DNA of 51,424 nt from Deltaproteobacteria bacterium GWA2_54_12. Lineage in GTDB: Bacteria > Desulfobacterota > GWC2-55-46. Positions 1 to 7,148 of the stretch are shown here, piece after piece. Within the stretch, counting starts at the first letter, position 1. Every line of letters begins with the position of its first letter. Below the pieces are notes generated by a model. That model searched no databases. It worked only from the letters and a program-made list of their open reading frames with translations, and was not told the origin of the DNA. The DNA lies in contig MGPK01000069.1 in NCBI GenBank assembly GCA_001795535.1, positions 21,250 through 72,673 of the forward strand, in the 5' to 3' direction. Both the position numbers and the translations under genes were made by a program.

Positions 1-563
1 CCGCCAGCGAAGTCGATGACACCGAGCTTCTGCAGCCAGCCGCCGCCCCAGACCCAGTGGCAAAGAGGGTCGTAAACGATGAAAGCCCAGAGGATGCTGA
101 ACACGACGACCGCCGAAAACTTTATCCTCTCAGCAAAGGCCCCGGTTATGAGCGCGACCGTTATTGCCGCGAACATGCCCTGGAAGGACATGAACAGCAG
201 GTGCGGTATCGTGCCCTTGGGCTCTACGCCTACGCCGTTAAGGCCCAGAAAATCAAGGCCGCCTATGAAGCCGTTTATATCAGGGCCGAAGCTCAGAGTG
301 TAGCCTGCCATTATCCATTGCACCGTTATGAGGCAGAGTATGAAGAAGCTGTGCATTATGGTCGAGAGCACATTTTTCTTTCTTGCCATACCCGCGTAAA
401 AGACGGCAAGCCCGGGGACCATGAACATTACGAGCGCCGTTGAGACCATCAACCACGCCGTGTCTGCCTTGTCTATGACAGCGGCGTCAGCCGCCTGGGC
501 AACTCCAGCCCATCCTCCAAAAAACGCCATCAGAAATGATGCCAGAACAACTACCGCCTTCAT
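1..563 (-). CDS. amt: Ammonium transporter Amt (N-terminal part, cut by window edge)
   Basis: Inner-membrane ammonium channel of the Amt/MEP/Rh family; about 187 N-terminal residues are visible and the rest lies beyond base 1. The protein opens with a cleavable-looking signal peptide (MKAVVVLASFLMAF...AQA), then the first transmembrane helix with the family motif MVPGLAVFYAGMARKKN. Further on are MSFQGMFAAITVALITGAFAE and WVWGGGW; the window stops just after VIDFAG, the start of the conserved DFAGG segment. The ATG at 563 has a good AGGAGG ribosome site nearby. The gene lies 275 bp downstream of the porin gene on the same strand, and I saw no convincing promoter of its own, so it is probably transcribed from the sigma-54 promoter ahead of the porin. 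No PII (glnB/glnK) gene lies between them; one could lie outside the window. Confidence 0.93.
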   Translation of the reverse strand, partial: MKAVVVLASFLMAFFGGWAGVAQAADAAVIDKADTAWLMVSTALVMFMVPGLAVFYAGMARKKNVLSTIMHSFFILCLITVQWIMAGYTLSFGPDINGFIGGLDFLGLNGVGVEPKGTIPHLLFMSFQGMFAAITVALITGAFAERIKFSAVVVFSILWAFIVYDPLCHWVWGGGWLQKLGVIDFAG

Positions 564-665
564 CTACTGCCTCCTGATCTTCTTTGATCTTTTCAGGCTC
601 CCATTACGGGCAAGAGCGTCATTGCCAGCCTGCGTTGTATAACTTATCAGGCTGCTGAGGGACTT

Positions 666-818
666 TTTGAGAGAACCTTTTTGTAAAAAGTTTCTCTCAA
701 ACTCTCTCCAAAAACTTTTAGTTCTTCCTGATGACACCCCCTTAAGGGGGTGTCATCAGGAACTGTAAGTCTTTGAAGGGGGTATGGGGGAGAACTTTCT
801 ACAGAAAGTTTCCCCCAT
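666..818. repeat. Cluster of three intergenic palindromes between porin and amt
   Basis: Three hairpin-forming sequences lie in the 275-bp gap. The first (666-701) has arms GAGAGAACCTTTTT and AAAAAGTTTCTCTC with a 2-nt centre. The second is a perfect 38-bp palindrome (725-762) centred on CCCCCTTAAGGGGG. The third (784-818) is ATGGGGGAGAACTTTCT facing AGAAAGTTTCCCCCAT. None is followed by a clear T-run on the minus strand, so they are not classic terminators. They may act as mRNA-stabilising or processing hairpins that set the porin:amt ratio, or may be a mobile palindromic element. No other gene is apparent in the gap. Confidence 0.7.
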
Positions 819-838
819 AAAAAGCCTTCAGCAATCTG

Positions 839-1936
839 CTAAAAGTGATATATAGCGTTGAGGCCTATTGTATCCTGCGTATCGGAAAGAGCCCCGTCCT
901 TGTCGAATACATCATTATTAGAATCGTCGTGGCGGTACTCCGCCCTAATGAGAAGGTTGTCGTTCACAGCGTACTCGGGGGTCAAGGTCAGCTCCCAGAG
1001 GTCCTGGGCCGTCCCTGTCCTCGCGCCGTCATCATCCGAGAAAACCTCGGCTCTGGCGTTTATCGCGAACTTTTCGCTTACCGCGTACCTCGCGTAACCG
1101 GCCAGCCCTGTCCAGGTAGCATCTCCAATCCCGGGCACGCTCTCCTCGGTGCCGTAGACATAATCAGCCTTGAGCGTGAGATTGCCCATTTGCTTCGACA
1201 CATTCGCGTTGAACAGGTGTCTCAGGTTGTTGTTTGAATCAGCCTGCTCCGCGCCGACCATGTACTTAAGACTGACCGCAGTTCCCTCGGAAGGCGTTAT
1301 TGCGGCCATGATGTGCGCTGACTTGGAGGTATTGTTGTCCTTCACATTGTCCCAGCCGTTCACGACCGCGCCGGAAAGCGTCAGCTTGTCGTTGACCGCG
1401 TAAGTCGCCCTCAGGCCAATATGCGTAAAAGGTATGCTGAAGTAGAAGAGGAACGAGCGGGAGTAGTTCAGGTTCCAGTCCTCGTAGCCTTCTATTACCT
1501 CGAGGCCGTGGTCAGTGACGAACTTTCCAAAATCCAGCCTGAGGCCGCTGCCAACCGGGGCCATGTAGGAAATATACGCCTGGCGTATGTCAAAGTCATC
1601 TGAGCTTGCCGCGCCAGTTGAGTGTATGGCCTTCGGCACAGTGTATCCAAAGTTGAGGTCAAGCCTGAAACCTGCTTCCCCGGCCTCGACCGCGTCCTTG
1701 TGGAACACGAGCTGGGCGAGCTCCAGTGAGATGCTGTCGTGGGTGTCGTTAAAGGGCCTCAGGTTAATCGCCCTCGTATGAGGCTCGTTGAAGTTGTAGT
1801 TGTACCCGGCGGACAGGAGCCCGTTGATCTGGACATCCTTCAAGGCGTCCGCCACTGTAAGGGCGTCTGCTGCCAGCGCCTGGCCTGAAAAAAGCAGAAG
1901 GCCGCAGGCGGCTGATGCTATTGCCAATCTCTTCAT
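839..1936 (-). CDS. Putative beta-barrel porin-2 (BBP2/OmpL-like) outer-membrane protein
   Basis: Outer-membrane porin of 365 residues. It has a clear signal peptide (MKRLAIASAACGLLLFSGQALA) and ends in aromatic NAIYHF, the usual C-terminal signal for barrel insertion. Alternating hydrophobic strands run through the whole mature protein. The N-terminal pattern (NGLLSAGYNYNFNEP, then ...HDSISLELAQLVFHK, then GFRLDLNFG) resembles the BBP2/OmpL-like porin family. ATG at 1936 follows a GGAGG site. It is the first gene of the unit that continues into amt, so it probably lets ammonium or another small nitrogen source cross the outer membrane; that role is inferred from context. Expression is probably under sigma-54 and leader-antitermination control (see 1974-2068 and 2091-2108). 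Confidence 0.82.
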   Translation of the reverse strand: MKRLAIASAACGLLLFSGQALAADALTVADALKDVQINGLLSAGYNYNFNEPHTRAINLRPFNDTHDSISLELAQLVFHKDAVEAGEAGFRLDLNFGYTVPKAIHSTGAASSDDFDIRQAYISYMAPVGSGLRLDFGKFVTDHGLEVIEGYEDWNLNYSRSFLFYFSIPFTHIGLRATYAVNDKLTLSGAVVNGWDNVKDNNTSKSAHIMAAITPSEGTAVSLKYMVGAEQADSNNNLRHLFNANVSKQMGNLTLKADYVYGTEESVPGIGDATWTGLAGYARYAVSEKFAINARAEVFSDDDGARTGTAQDLWELTLTPEYAVNDNLLIRAEYRHDDSNNDVFDKDGALSDTQDTIGLNAIYHF

Positions 1937-1973
1937 TGTGTTACCTCCGTCTTTTTTTAAGCAGCCGCCCCTT

Positions 1974-2068
1974 TAAAAAATAAAAAGGCGCCTTGCTCTT
2001 CTTTTGGAAGAATAAGGCGCCGTTGCCCTTTTTTCGATTTAATTTATTCCGGTTACGACAGTGTAACC
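1974..2068 (-). promoter_or_regulatory. ANTAR-type dual-hairpin antitermination leader with intrinsic terminator
   Basis: Read on the minus strand, the porin leader contains hairpin P1 at 2068-2051 (stem GGUUAC/GUAACC, loop ACUGUC) and hairpin P2 at 2029-2014 (stem AGGGC/GCCUU with one G-U pair, loop AACGGC). Both loops are six bases long with A at position 1 and G at position 4, the signature recognised by ANTAR-domain antiterminators. P1 and P2 are separated by about 21 nt. P2 shares its 3' side with the 5' arm of a strong terminator hairpin (2021-1987, arms beginning and ending GGCGCC), followed by UUUUUAUUUUUU. P2 and the terminator cannot form together, which is the known ANTAR logic. 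Regulation by the regulator at 2908-3483 is inferred. Confidence 0.8.
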
Positions 2069-2090
2069 CTGTTGTCTTGAACTTTTGTTA

Positions 2091-2108
2091 TTGCAACACT
2101 GGTGCCAA
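2091..2108 (-). promoter_or_regulatory. Sigma-54 (RpoN) promoter of the porin-amt unit
   Basis: The minus strand reads TTGGCACCAGTGTTGCAA, matching the -24/-12 consensus TGGCAC-N5-TTGCA exactly, with the invariant GG and GC at the required spacing. The predicted start is near 2081, giving a leader of about 145 nt that contains the ANTAR hairpins. A sigma-54 promoter implies an NtrC-type activator, fitting nitrogen control of ammonium uptake. No activator gene is in the window. Confidence 0.82.
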
Positions 2109-2192
2109 CTTCGATTCGATGATTTTCCCTATATATCCCGCACCGGAACTCCCCGGCCTGCCTCTTTTTGCCTCAGTTTCTAGCAAGAGTGC

Positions 2193-2900
2193 CTATTTTT
2201 CAACCATGCGGCTGAACCTTGCACCAAGCGCGCTGCCGAGCCTGTTGAGCGCCTCTATCCGTTCCGGCGTCTCCTCGATTATGGCCTTTGGGTCGACCAC
2301 GCCCTTGAGGGAGGCCAACTCATCCTCGTTTACTGTTATCCATTCCCTTATCATCTGCTCCGTGACTTCGAGATGGAACTGTATGCCGTAAGCGGCAGGG
2401 CCGACCTTTATGACCTGGTTTGGAAACAAGTCGCTTGACGCGAGCATGAGCGCGCCCTGCGGGACATCAAAAGTATCCCCATGCCAGTGAAAAGCCCTGA
2501 ACCTGTCGGGAAACCCTAGAAAGAGCCAGTCGTTGTCAGCGTCTTCCGTAAGGCTAACATCATGCCAGCCTATCTCCTTGGCATTGCCCTTGTAGACCCT
2601 GCTGCCCGCGGCCTTGGCGATGAGCTGAGAGCCCAGGCATATGCCGAGCAAGGGGACTCTTTTTTTGAGGGCATCCTCGATGAGCTTCAATTCCGGCTTT
2701 ATGAAAGGGTACTTGTCGTCCTCGTAGACGCCCATCGGCCCGCCGAGCACGACAAGGCCGTCGTACCCGTCTATGCGCGGCGGGACTGACGCGCCCCTGA
2801 ACAGGTCTATGTACTCGACCACGGAGTCCCTTTCAATGGGCCTCTTCAGAATGCCGAGCCCTTCGTGCGGAACATGCCTTAAGACCAGCGCTCTCCCCAT
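2193..2900 (-). CDS. Class I glutamine amidotransferase (GMP-synthase-like GATase domain)
   Basis: A stand-alone class I (triad-type) glutamine amidotransferase of 235 residues. The nucleophile elbow is GICLGSQL with Cys88, and the His/Glu pair is in QFHLEVT (His176, Glu178), so the triad is complete. The oxyanion region is LVVLGGPMG. There is no synthetase domain, so the ammonia acceptor is unknown; relatives are annotated as GMP-synthase-like or gamma-glutamyl-transfer enzymes. It lies 7 bp downstream of the ANTAR response regulator and is almost certainly co-transcribed with it from the sigma-54 promoter at 3496-3513. That placement suggests a part in the nitrogen-limitation response, perhaps as a glutaminase. 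The ATG at 2900 is preceded by a purine-rich GGTAGGGGG site. Confidence 0.85.
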   Translation of the reverse strand: MGRALVLRHVPHEGLGILKRPIERDSVVEYIDLFRGASVPPRIDGYDGLVVLGGPMGVYEDDKYPFIKPELKLIEDALKKRVPLLGICLGSQLIAKAAGSRVYKGNAKEIGWHDVSLTEDADNDWLFLGFPDRFRAFHWHGDTFDVPQGALMLASSDLFPNQVIKVGPAAYGIQFHLEVTEQMIREWITVNEDELASLKGVVDPKAIIEETPERIEALNRLGSALGARFSRMVEK

Positions 2901-2907
2901 ATTCCCC

Positions 2908-3483
2908 CTACCTGCCTTTATCGAATGCCATGATGATGACCTCTGCCACCTCGGCCATCGACTTTCTCTTGTCCATGCTTATCTTTCTTATCCTCGCGAA
3001 CGACTCTGTCTCGCTCATGCCTTCGCGCTCCATCAGAAGGCCCTTGGCCTTTTCAATGAGCTTTCTAGCCTGAAGCGTATTTTTCAGGTCCTCGTTCTCT
3101 TTGCGCAGAGCCGTAAATTCGCTGAACCTAGATATGGCAAGCTCCACAGCAGGCGCTATCTCTTCGCCCCTGACGGGCTTCATCAGATAGGCCATTACCC
3201 CTGCGTCGGCCGCCCTCTTTATGGTCTCCTCGTCGTCGCAGCCGGTAAGGAGCACGATGGGCGTCGGGCAGCACCTGCTTATCTCTTCAGCCGCCTCTAT
3301 GCCGTCCTTGCCTGGCATCTTGACATCCATTATGAGGAGGTCAGGAGAATTGAGCCTGCAGATACCGAGGGCTTCAGCCCCGCTTGCCCCCTCTGCCACG
3401 AGGATAAATCCGGCATCCTCGATGAATCCCTTCAAGACCAGTCTTTCCGTGGGGTTATCGTCTACAATCGCTATTCTTCTCAT
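2908..3483 (-). CDS. ANTAR-domain response regulator (RNA-binding antiterminator, NasT/AmiR type)
   Basis: Cytoplasmic regulator of 191 residues counted from MRRIAIVDDN. The receiver domain (1-120) has the acidic pocket DDN, phospho-acceptor Asp53 in IMDVKMPG, Thr80 in LLTG and Lys102 in MKPV. A coiled-coil linker (121-140) leads to a C-terminal ANTAR domain (about 133-188: LIEKAKGLLMEREGMSETESFARIRK...). ANTAR proteins bind paired hexaloop hairpins and block terminators; such a pair lies in the porin leader at 1974-2068. A TTG at 3501 would add six residues but falls inside the sigma-54 promoter, so ATG 3483 is preferred. That start has no visible ribosome site and lies about 3 nt after the predicted transcription start. 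No cognate histidine kinase is adjacent. Confidence 0.9.
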   Translation of the reverse strand: MRRIAIVDDNPTERLVLKGFIEDAGFILVAEGASGAEALGICRLNSPDLLIMDVKMPGKDGIEAAEEISRCCPTPIVLLTGCDDEETIKRAADAGVMAYLMKPVRGEEIAPAVELAISRFSEFTALRKENEDLKNTLQARKLIEKAKGLLMEREGMSETESFARIRKISMDKRKSMAEVAEVIIMAFDKGR

Positions 3484-3495
3484 GCTTTGTATAGA

Positions 3496-3513
3496 TAGCA
3501 ATTAGGGTGCCAA
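3496..3513 (-). promoter_or_regulatory. Sigma-54 promoter of the ANTAR regulator-GATase operon
   Basis: The minus strand reads TTGGCACCCTAATTGCTA, an exact TGGCAC-N5-TTGC match with correct GG/GC spacing. Counting 12 nt from the -12 C puts the start near 3486, only about 3 nt before ATG 3483, so the message would be close to leaderless. Two such promoters less than 1.5 kb apart, both ahead of nitrogen-linked genes, support each other. Confidence 0.78.
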
Positions 3514-3598
3514 CGGAAGTTTTAAGCGGTTTACTGGTGTTTTCTGCGGCGAAGAGCCGGAGATACCGGCTGATGCGTTCTTTTGAGGCTGACGGTGA

Positions 3599-5056
3599 TT
3601 AAGTTTTGTGCAGCCTGGCCTGGGTGGACTTGTATACCTCCAGGTACTTTTTGGCGGCATCCGTCCATGAGAAGTCCTCGGCCATGCCGCGCCTCTGGAT
3701 CTCAGCCCACGCCTTCTTGTCACCGAAGACCACGGCGGCCTCCATTACCTTTTCGATAAGGGCCTCGGCAGAGTACTCCTTGAACTTGAAGCCGTTCCCG
3801 TCGCCTGAAGAGTAGTCCCTCACTGTGTCGTCAAGGCCGCCAGTTGCGCGCACTATTGGAACGGTGCCGTATTTGAGGCTGTATATCTGGTTGAGTCCGC
3901 AGGGCTCGTATCTCGAAGGCATGAGGAACATGTCAGAGCCAGCCTCGACCATGTGCGACAGTCCGCTGTTGAAGGCTATCTTGATTGAAAGCCTGTCCGG
4001 GTAATGACCCGCGAGGTCGGCGAGAAGCTCCTGGTATCTCCTGTCACCGGAGCCGAGTATCACCATCGCGATATCGAGCTTCATGAGCTCGGGCATGGCC
4101 TCGGAGAGTATGTCTATGCCCTTCTGGTCGGCAAGGCGCGTTATCATGCCTATGACCGGGGTCTTGGCCTTGACCTTCAATCCAAAAGCCTTTAAAAGCT
4201 TTTTACGGCAGTCCGACTTGCCCTTTATCTCCTCTATCGTGAAGTTGTGGGGTATGTGCGTGTCGGTAGCCGGGTCCCACTCTGTGTAATCCACCCCGTT
4301 CAGGATGCCGAACAGGTCGTCCTTCCTCTTTGCCAGGACCCCTTCGAGGCCGTAGCCGTACTCAGGAGTCTGTATCTCAGCGCTGTATCCGCGGCTCACG
4401 GTGGTTATGGCGTCCGCGAAGACTATCCCTGATTTCAGGAGGTTGAGGTTGCCCCAGAACTCGAGCCCCTCGGGGTTGAACAGATGAGCTCCCAGGCCGG
4501 TGATGTCGTAGAAGTTCGCGGGGAACTGCCCCTGGTAGGCTATGTTATGCACGGTCAGGACAGAAGCGGTCTTTGAAAATACGCTCTCGTCCCTGTAGAT
4601 GTCCTTGAGGTAAGCGGGTATGAGGCCGGTCTGCCAGTCGTTGCAGTGGATGATGTCAGGGGCGAGGTCCCTTGCCTTTATGACCTCCAGGACAGCCCTG
4701 GAGAAAAAGGTGAACCTTTCGAGGTTGTCGAAGTAATCGCCCTCAGGCGTGCCGTAAAGATAACCCCTGTCAAAGTACTCGTCCCTCTTGAGGAAGTAGA
4801 ACGGCACCCCGTGCTGCGCTCCGATGAGCACTTCCGCCTTTACCGTGCGCCTGCCCATGTTGACAGGCACATGGAGGCCGGTCTCCTCGATCTCGAAGCC
4901 CTTCTGGGCTACTTCCCTGTAGTAGGGTACGAATACGATGACCCTGCACCCGAGGTGCTTCAAGGCGACAGGCAGCGAGCCTGCTACATCCGCAAGCCCG
5001 CCGGTCTTCGCGAACGGCGTGGCCTCGGAGGCCGCGATAACGACAGTTAAACCCAT
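3599..5056 (-). CDS. glgA: Glycogen synthase (ADP-glucose type)
   Basis: Transfers glucose from ADP-glucose to the growing alpha-1,4-glucan in glycogen synthesis. It is a GT5, GT-B-fold enzyme of 485 residues, the usual bacterial length. The N-terminal substrate motif KTGGL is at 17-21 ([18 protein letters not shown]), the HNIAYQG motif follows mid-protein, and the C-terminal domain has ITRLADQKG and [11 protein letters not shown], which carries the catalytic and phosphate-binding residues. Translation from [10 protein letters not shown] at 5056 matches the family N-terminus; an in-frame start at 5098 would add 14 unconserved residues. No strong ribosome site is visible. It is unlinked to other glycogen genes here and is convergent with nothing: upstream, trpB2 is divergent. 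Confidence 0.95.
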   Translation of the reverse strand: MGLTVVIAASEATPFAKTGGLADVAGSLPVALKHLGCRVIVFVPYYREVAQKGFEIEETGLHVPVNMGRRTVKAEVLIGAQHGVPFYFLKRDEYFDRGYLYGTPEGDYFDNLERFTFFSRAVLEVIKARDLAPDIIHCNDWQTGLIPAYLKDIYRDESVFSKTASVLTVHNIAYQGQFPANFYDITGLGAHLFNPEGLEFWGNLNLLKSGIVFADAITTVSRGYSAEIQTPEYGYGLEGVLAKRKDDLFGILNGVDYTEWDPATDTHIPHNFTIEEIKGKSDCRKKLLKAFGLKVKAKTPVIGMITRLADQKGIDILSEAMPELMKLDIAMVILGSGDRRYQELLADLAGHYPDRLSIKIAFNSGLSHMVEAGSDMFLMPSRYEPCGLNQIYSLKYGTVPIVRATGGLDDTVRDYSSGDGNGFKFKEYSAEALIEKVMEAAVVFGDKKAWAEIQRRGMAEDFSWTDAAKKYLEVYKSTQARLHKT

Positions 5057-5119
5057 GTTTGAGAACTTAGCAGAAAAACAGGAGGGTTGCAAGGGCATGG
5101 GAAAGAAAACTCAATTCCC

Positions 5120-5142
5120 CCCTCTCCCACAAGGGGAGAGGG
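5120..5142. repeat. Short palindromic intergenic repeat
   Basis: CCCTCTCCC-ACAA-GGGGAGAGGG, a near-palindrome between glgA and trpB2. Its exact reverse complement recurs at 36502-36524, so it is a dispersed repeat rather than a one-off hairpin. Confidence 0.7.
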
Positions 5143-5227
5143 AGAAGTTAAAAACGATTTTAATTCACCGCAGCTCGCAACAACTGCCTTATCCTTTCAC
5201 GGCCATGAACCCGCCCTCCTCTTGTTC

Positions 5228-5256
5228 TTTCACTCCCTTTCTCCCTGTGATAAAAT
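5228..5256 (+). promoter_or_regulatory. Probable sigma-70 promoter for trpB2
   Basis: TTTCAC, 17-nt spacer, TAAAAT. The start would lie near 5263, about 23 nt before the trpB2 ATG. A moderate match only. Confidence 0.35.
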
Positions 5257-5285
5257 CCGTTAATCTCAACAGACGGAGGGAATTG

Positions 5286-6644
5286 ATGAGTCAGACAAAG
5301 TTCGTCCTTCAGGAAAAAGAGATGCCCCGCCAGTGGTACAACATCATGGCCGACATGCCTAAACTCCCGGCCCCGCCGCTGCACCCCGGCACGCTCAAGC
5401 CATGCGGCCCCGACGACCTCAAGCCCATATTCCCGATGGCGCTCATCGAGCAGGAGGTCACAACCCGGAGATGGATCGACATACCCGAAGAAGTAAACAA
5501 CATATATAAGCTCTGGAGGCCGAGCCCTCTTTACAGAGCCCACCGCCTGGAAGCCGCATTGAAGACGCCCGCGAGAATATACTACAAGTACGAGGGCGTA
5601 AGCCCGGCAGGAAGCCACAAGCCGAACACCTCTGTGCCGCAGGCCTGGTACAACAGCAAGGCAGGCATAAAGAGGATAGCTACCGAGACAGGAGCGGGCC
5701 AGTGGGGTTCCGCACTCGCGCTTGCGGGGAATTTTTTTGGCATCGAGATAAATGTATACATGGTCAAGGTGAGCTATCACCAGAAGCCTTACAGGAGGAT
5801 AGCCATGGAGACCTGGGGCGCGAAGGTACACGCGAGCCCCACGAACCTGACCGAATCAGGCCGCAAGGTGCTTGCGGCTGACCCGGACAGCCCGGGAAGC
5901 CTCGGCATAGCCATATCAGAAGCGGTCGAAGAGGCGGCAGGCAGGCCTGACACAAACTACGCGCTCGGCTCTGTCCTCAACCATGTCTGCCTGCACCAGA
6001 CCATCATAGGACAGGAATGCATAAAGCAGATGGAACTCGCTGGCGATTACCCTGACATCATCATAGGCTGCAGCGGAGGAGGGTCGAACCTCGCGGGCCT
6101 GTCCTTCCCGTTTCTCCTCGACAAGATAAACGGCAAAGAGCTGAGGGTCGTGGCGGTCGAGCCGTCCTCCTGCCCGACGCTTACGAAGGGCGAATTCCGC
6201 TACGACTTCGGAGACCTCGCGGGATACACGCCCTTGATGATGATGTACACGCTCGGCCATGACTTCGTGCCCCCGGGCATACACGCCGGAGGCTTGCGGT
6301 ACCACGGAGAGTCCCCGCTCGTGAGCCAGCTGCACCACGACGGGCTCATAGAGGCGGCAGCATACCAGCAGACCGAAGTCTTCGAGGCGGCCCTCCAGTT
6401 CGCCAGGACTGAAGCCATAATCCCCGCGCCCGAAAGCGCGCACGCGATAAAGTCGGCCATAGACGAAGCCTTGAAGGCAAAGGAAGAAGGCAAGGAAAAG
6501 GTGATCCTTTTCGGCCTGAGCGGCCATGGCAACTTCGACATGCAGGCCTACGCCGACTACCTCGGCGGAAAGCTCAAGGACTCAGAGTACCCGAAAGAGA
6601 AGATAAAGGAAGCCCTTTCAAGGCTCCCAAATATCCCGGGATAA
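5286..6644 (+). CDS. trpB: Tryptophan synthase beta chain, type 2 (TrpB2)
   Basis: PLP-dependent enzyme that condenses indole with serine (or possibly O-phosphoserine) to tryptophan. It is 452 residues, the longer TrpB2 class, with the extended N-terminus typical of that branch ([20 protein letters not shown]). The PLP lysine is Lys112 in GSHKPNTS, the phosphate-binding loop is GCSGGGSN (261-268), and [12 protein letters not shown] forms the active-site segment. ATG 5286 follows a GGAGG site at good spacing; longer upstream readings are unconserved. No trpA or other trp gene is nearby, as is usual for TrpB2, which often works without TrpA. The next gene begins 24 bp downstream and probably shares the transcript, ending at the terminator at 6998. 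Confidence 0.95.
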   Translation: MSQTKFVLQEKEMPRQWYNIMADMPKLPAPPLHPGTLKPCGPDDLKPIFPMALIEQEVTTRRWIDIPEEVNNIYKLWRPSPLYRAHRLEAALKTPARIYYKYEGVSPAGSHKPNTSVPQAWYNSKAGIKRIATETGAGQWGSALALAGNFFGIEINVYMVKVSYHQKPYRRIAMETWGAKVHASPTNLTESGRKVLAADPDSPGSLGIAISEAVEEAAGRPDTNYALGSVLNHVCLHQTIIGQECIKQMELAGDYPDIIIGCSGGGSNLAGLSFPFLLDKINGKELRVVAVEPSSCPTLTKGEFRYDFGDLAGYTPLMMMYTLGHDFVPPGIHAGGLRYHGESPLVSQLHHDGLIEAAAYQQTEVFEAALQFARTEAIIPAPESAHAIKSAIDEALKAKEEGKEKVILFGLSGHGNFDMQAYADYLGGKLKDSEYPKEKIKEALSRLPNIPG

Positions 6645-6668
6645 TCTCAAGCAGGCAAAGGAGCGCGG

Positions 6669-6968
6669 ATGGTCGCAAGGCTATGGGTTATATCAAAACT
6701 GTTCCCCAAGCTCGCTGGGCTCATAATCTCGTCAGGGCCGGTGATCCGGGCCTCCCGCGCCTTTCTGGCGTCGCTGAGAAAAGGCTACGAAGATGTCCCG
6801 GACGAAAAGATCAAAGCCCATATGGTCGAATTCGAGTTGAGGATAGAAAAGCTCGAGGCCGGGCTCATTGGGATGGACAAGACATTAAAAAGACTCGTCG
6901 CGGCCATTTACCTGGTTGCGGGAGTAGCCATCGCTGCCCTTCTCCTTGCGTTCTTCAAGCTGACCTGA
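6669..6968 (+). CDS. Small C-terminally anchored membrane protein, unknown function
   Basis: Ninety-nine residues. An amphipathic N-terminal half (WVISKLFPKLAGLIIS) is followed by a charged, coiled-coil-like middle (KIKAHMVEFELRIEKLEAGLIGMDKTLKRL) and a single C-terminal hydrophobic helix (VAAIYLVAGVAIAALLLAFF), suggesting a tail-anchored inner-membrane protein. An AAAGGAGCG ribosome site precedes ATG 6669. I do not recognise a family. It follows trpB2 by 24 bp and is followed by a strong terminator, so it is the last gene of that transcript. Real coding is supported by the ribosome site, position and sensible composition. Confidence 0.65.
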   Translation: MVARLWVISKLFPKLAGLIISSGPVIRASRAFLASLRKGYEDVPDEKIKAHMVEFELRIEKLEAGLIGMDKTLKRLVAAIYLVAGVAIAALLLAFFKLT

Positions 6969-6997
6969 GGATTTTCAAAACCGCGCTGAAATATAAA

Positions 6998-7022
6998 AAG
7001 GCCCGCCTGCAAGGCGGGCCTT
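6998..7022 (+). terminator. Intrinsic terminator after trpB2 unit
   Basis: Eleven-base-pair stem AAGGCCCGCCT/AGGCGGGCCTT with a tiny loop, then TCTCTGTTTT. It lies 30 bp after the small membrane protein stop. Confidence 0.8.
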
Positions 7023-7043
7023 CTCTGTTTTAAATCAAAAAAA

Positions 7044-7146
7044 GTTGCTCAAAAAGTTCCAGATGCAAGGAGTGAGGCGTTCGTTGCTTATACGCCGCAA
7101 TTACGAGCTTTGATGACGACAAAGCATATGGGGCTTTTTGAGCGGC
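7044..7146. repeat. Dispersed inverted-repeat element, copy A
   Basis: Imperfect palindrome bounded by GTTGCTCAAAAAG and CTTTTTGAGCGGC. The interior shares CCAGATGC, TACGCCGCAATTACGAGC and GACGACAAAGCATATGG with copies B (12133) and C (36014, opposite orientation). Its right end stops 2 bp before the FecR-like gene stop codon. It has no coding capacity and looks like a MITE- or REP-like element. Confidence 0.75.
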
Positions 7147-7148
7147 TT

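Noticed and set aside
609-628. Sigma-54-like CTGGCAATGACGCTCTTGCC upstream of amt (minus strand)
   Set aside because: The GG and GC elements are several bases too far apart for a -24/-12 promoter.
5160-5831. Open frame on the minus strand across trpB2
   Set aside because: It overlaps the conserved trpB2 frame and has no support of its own.
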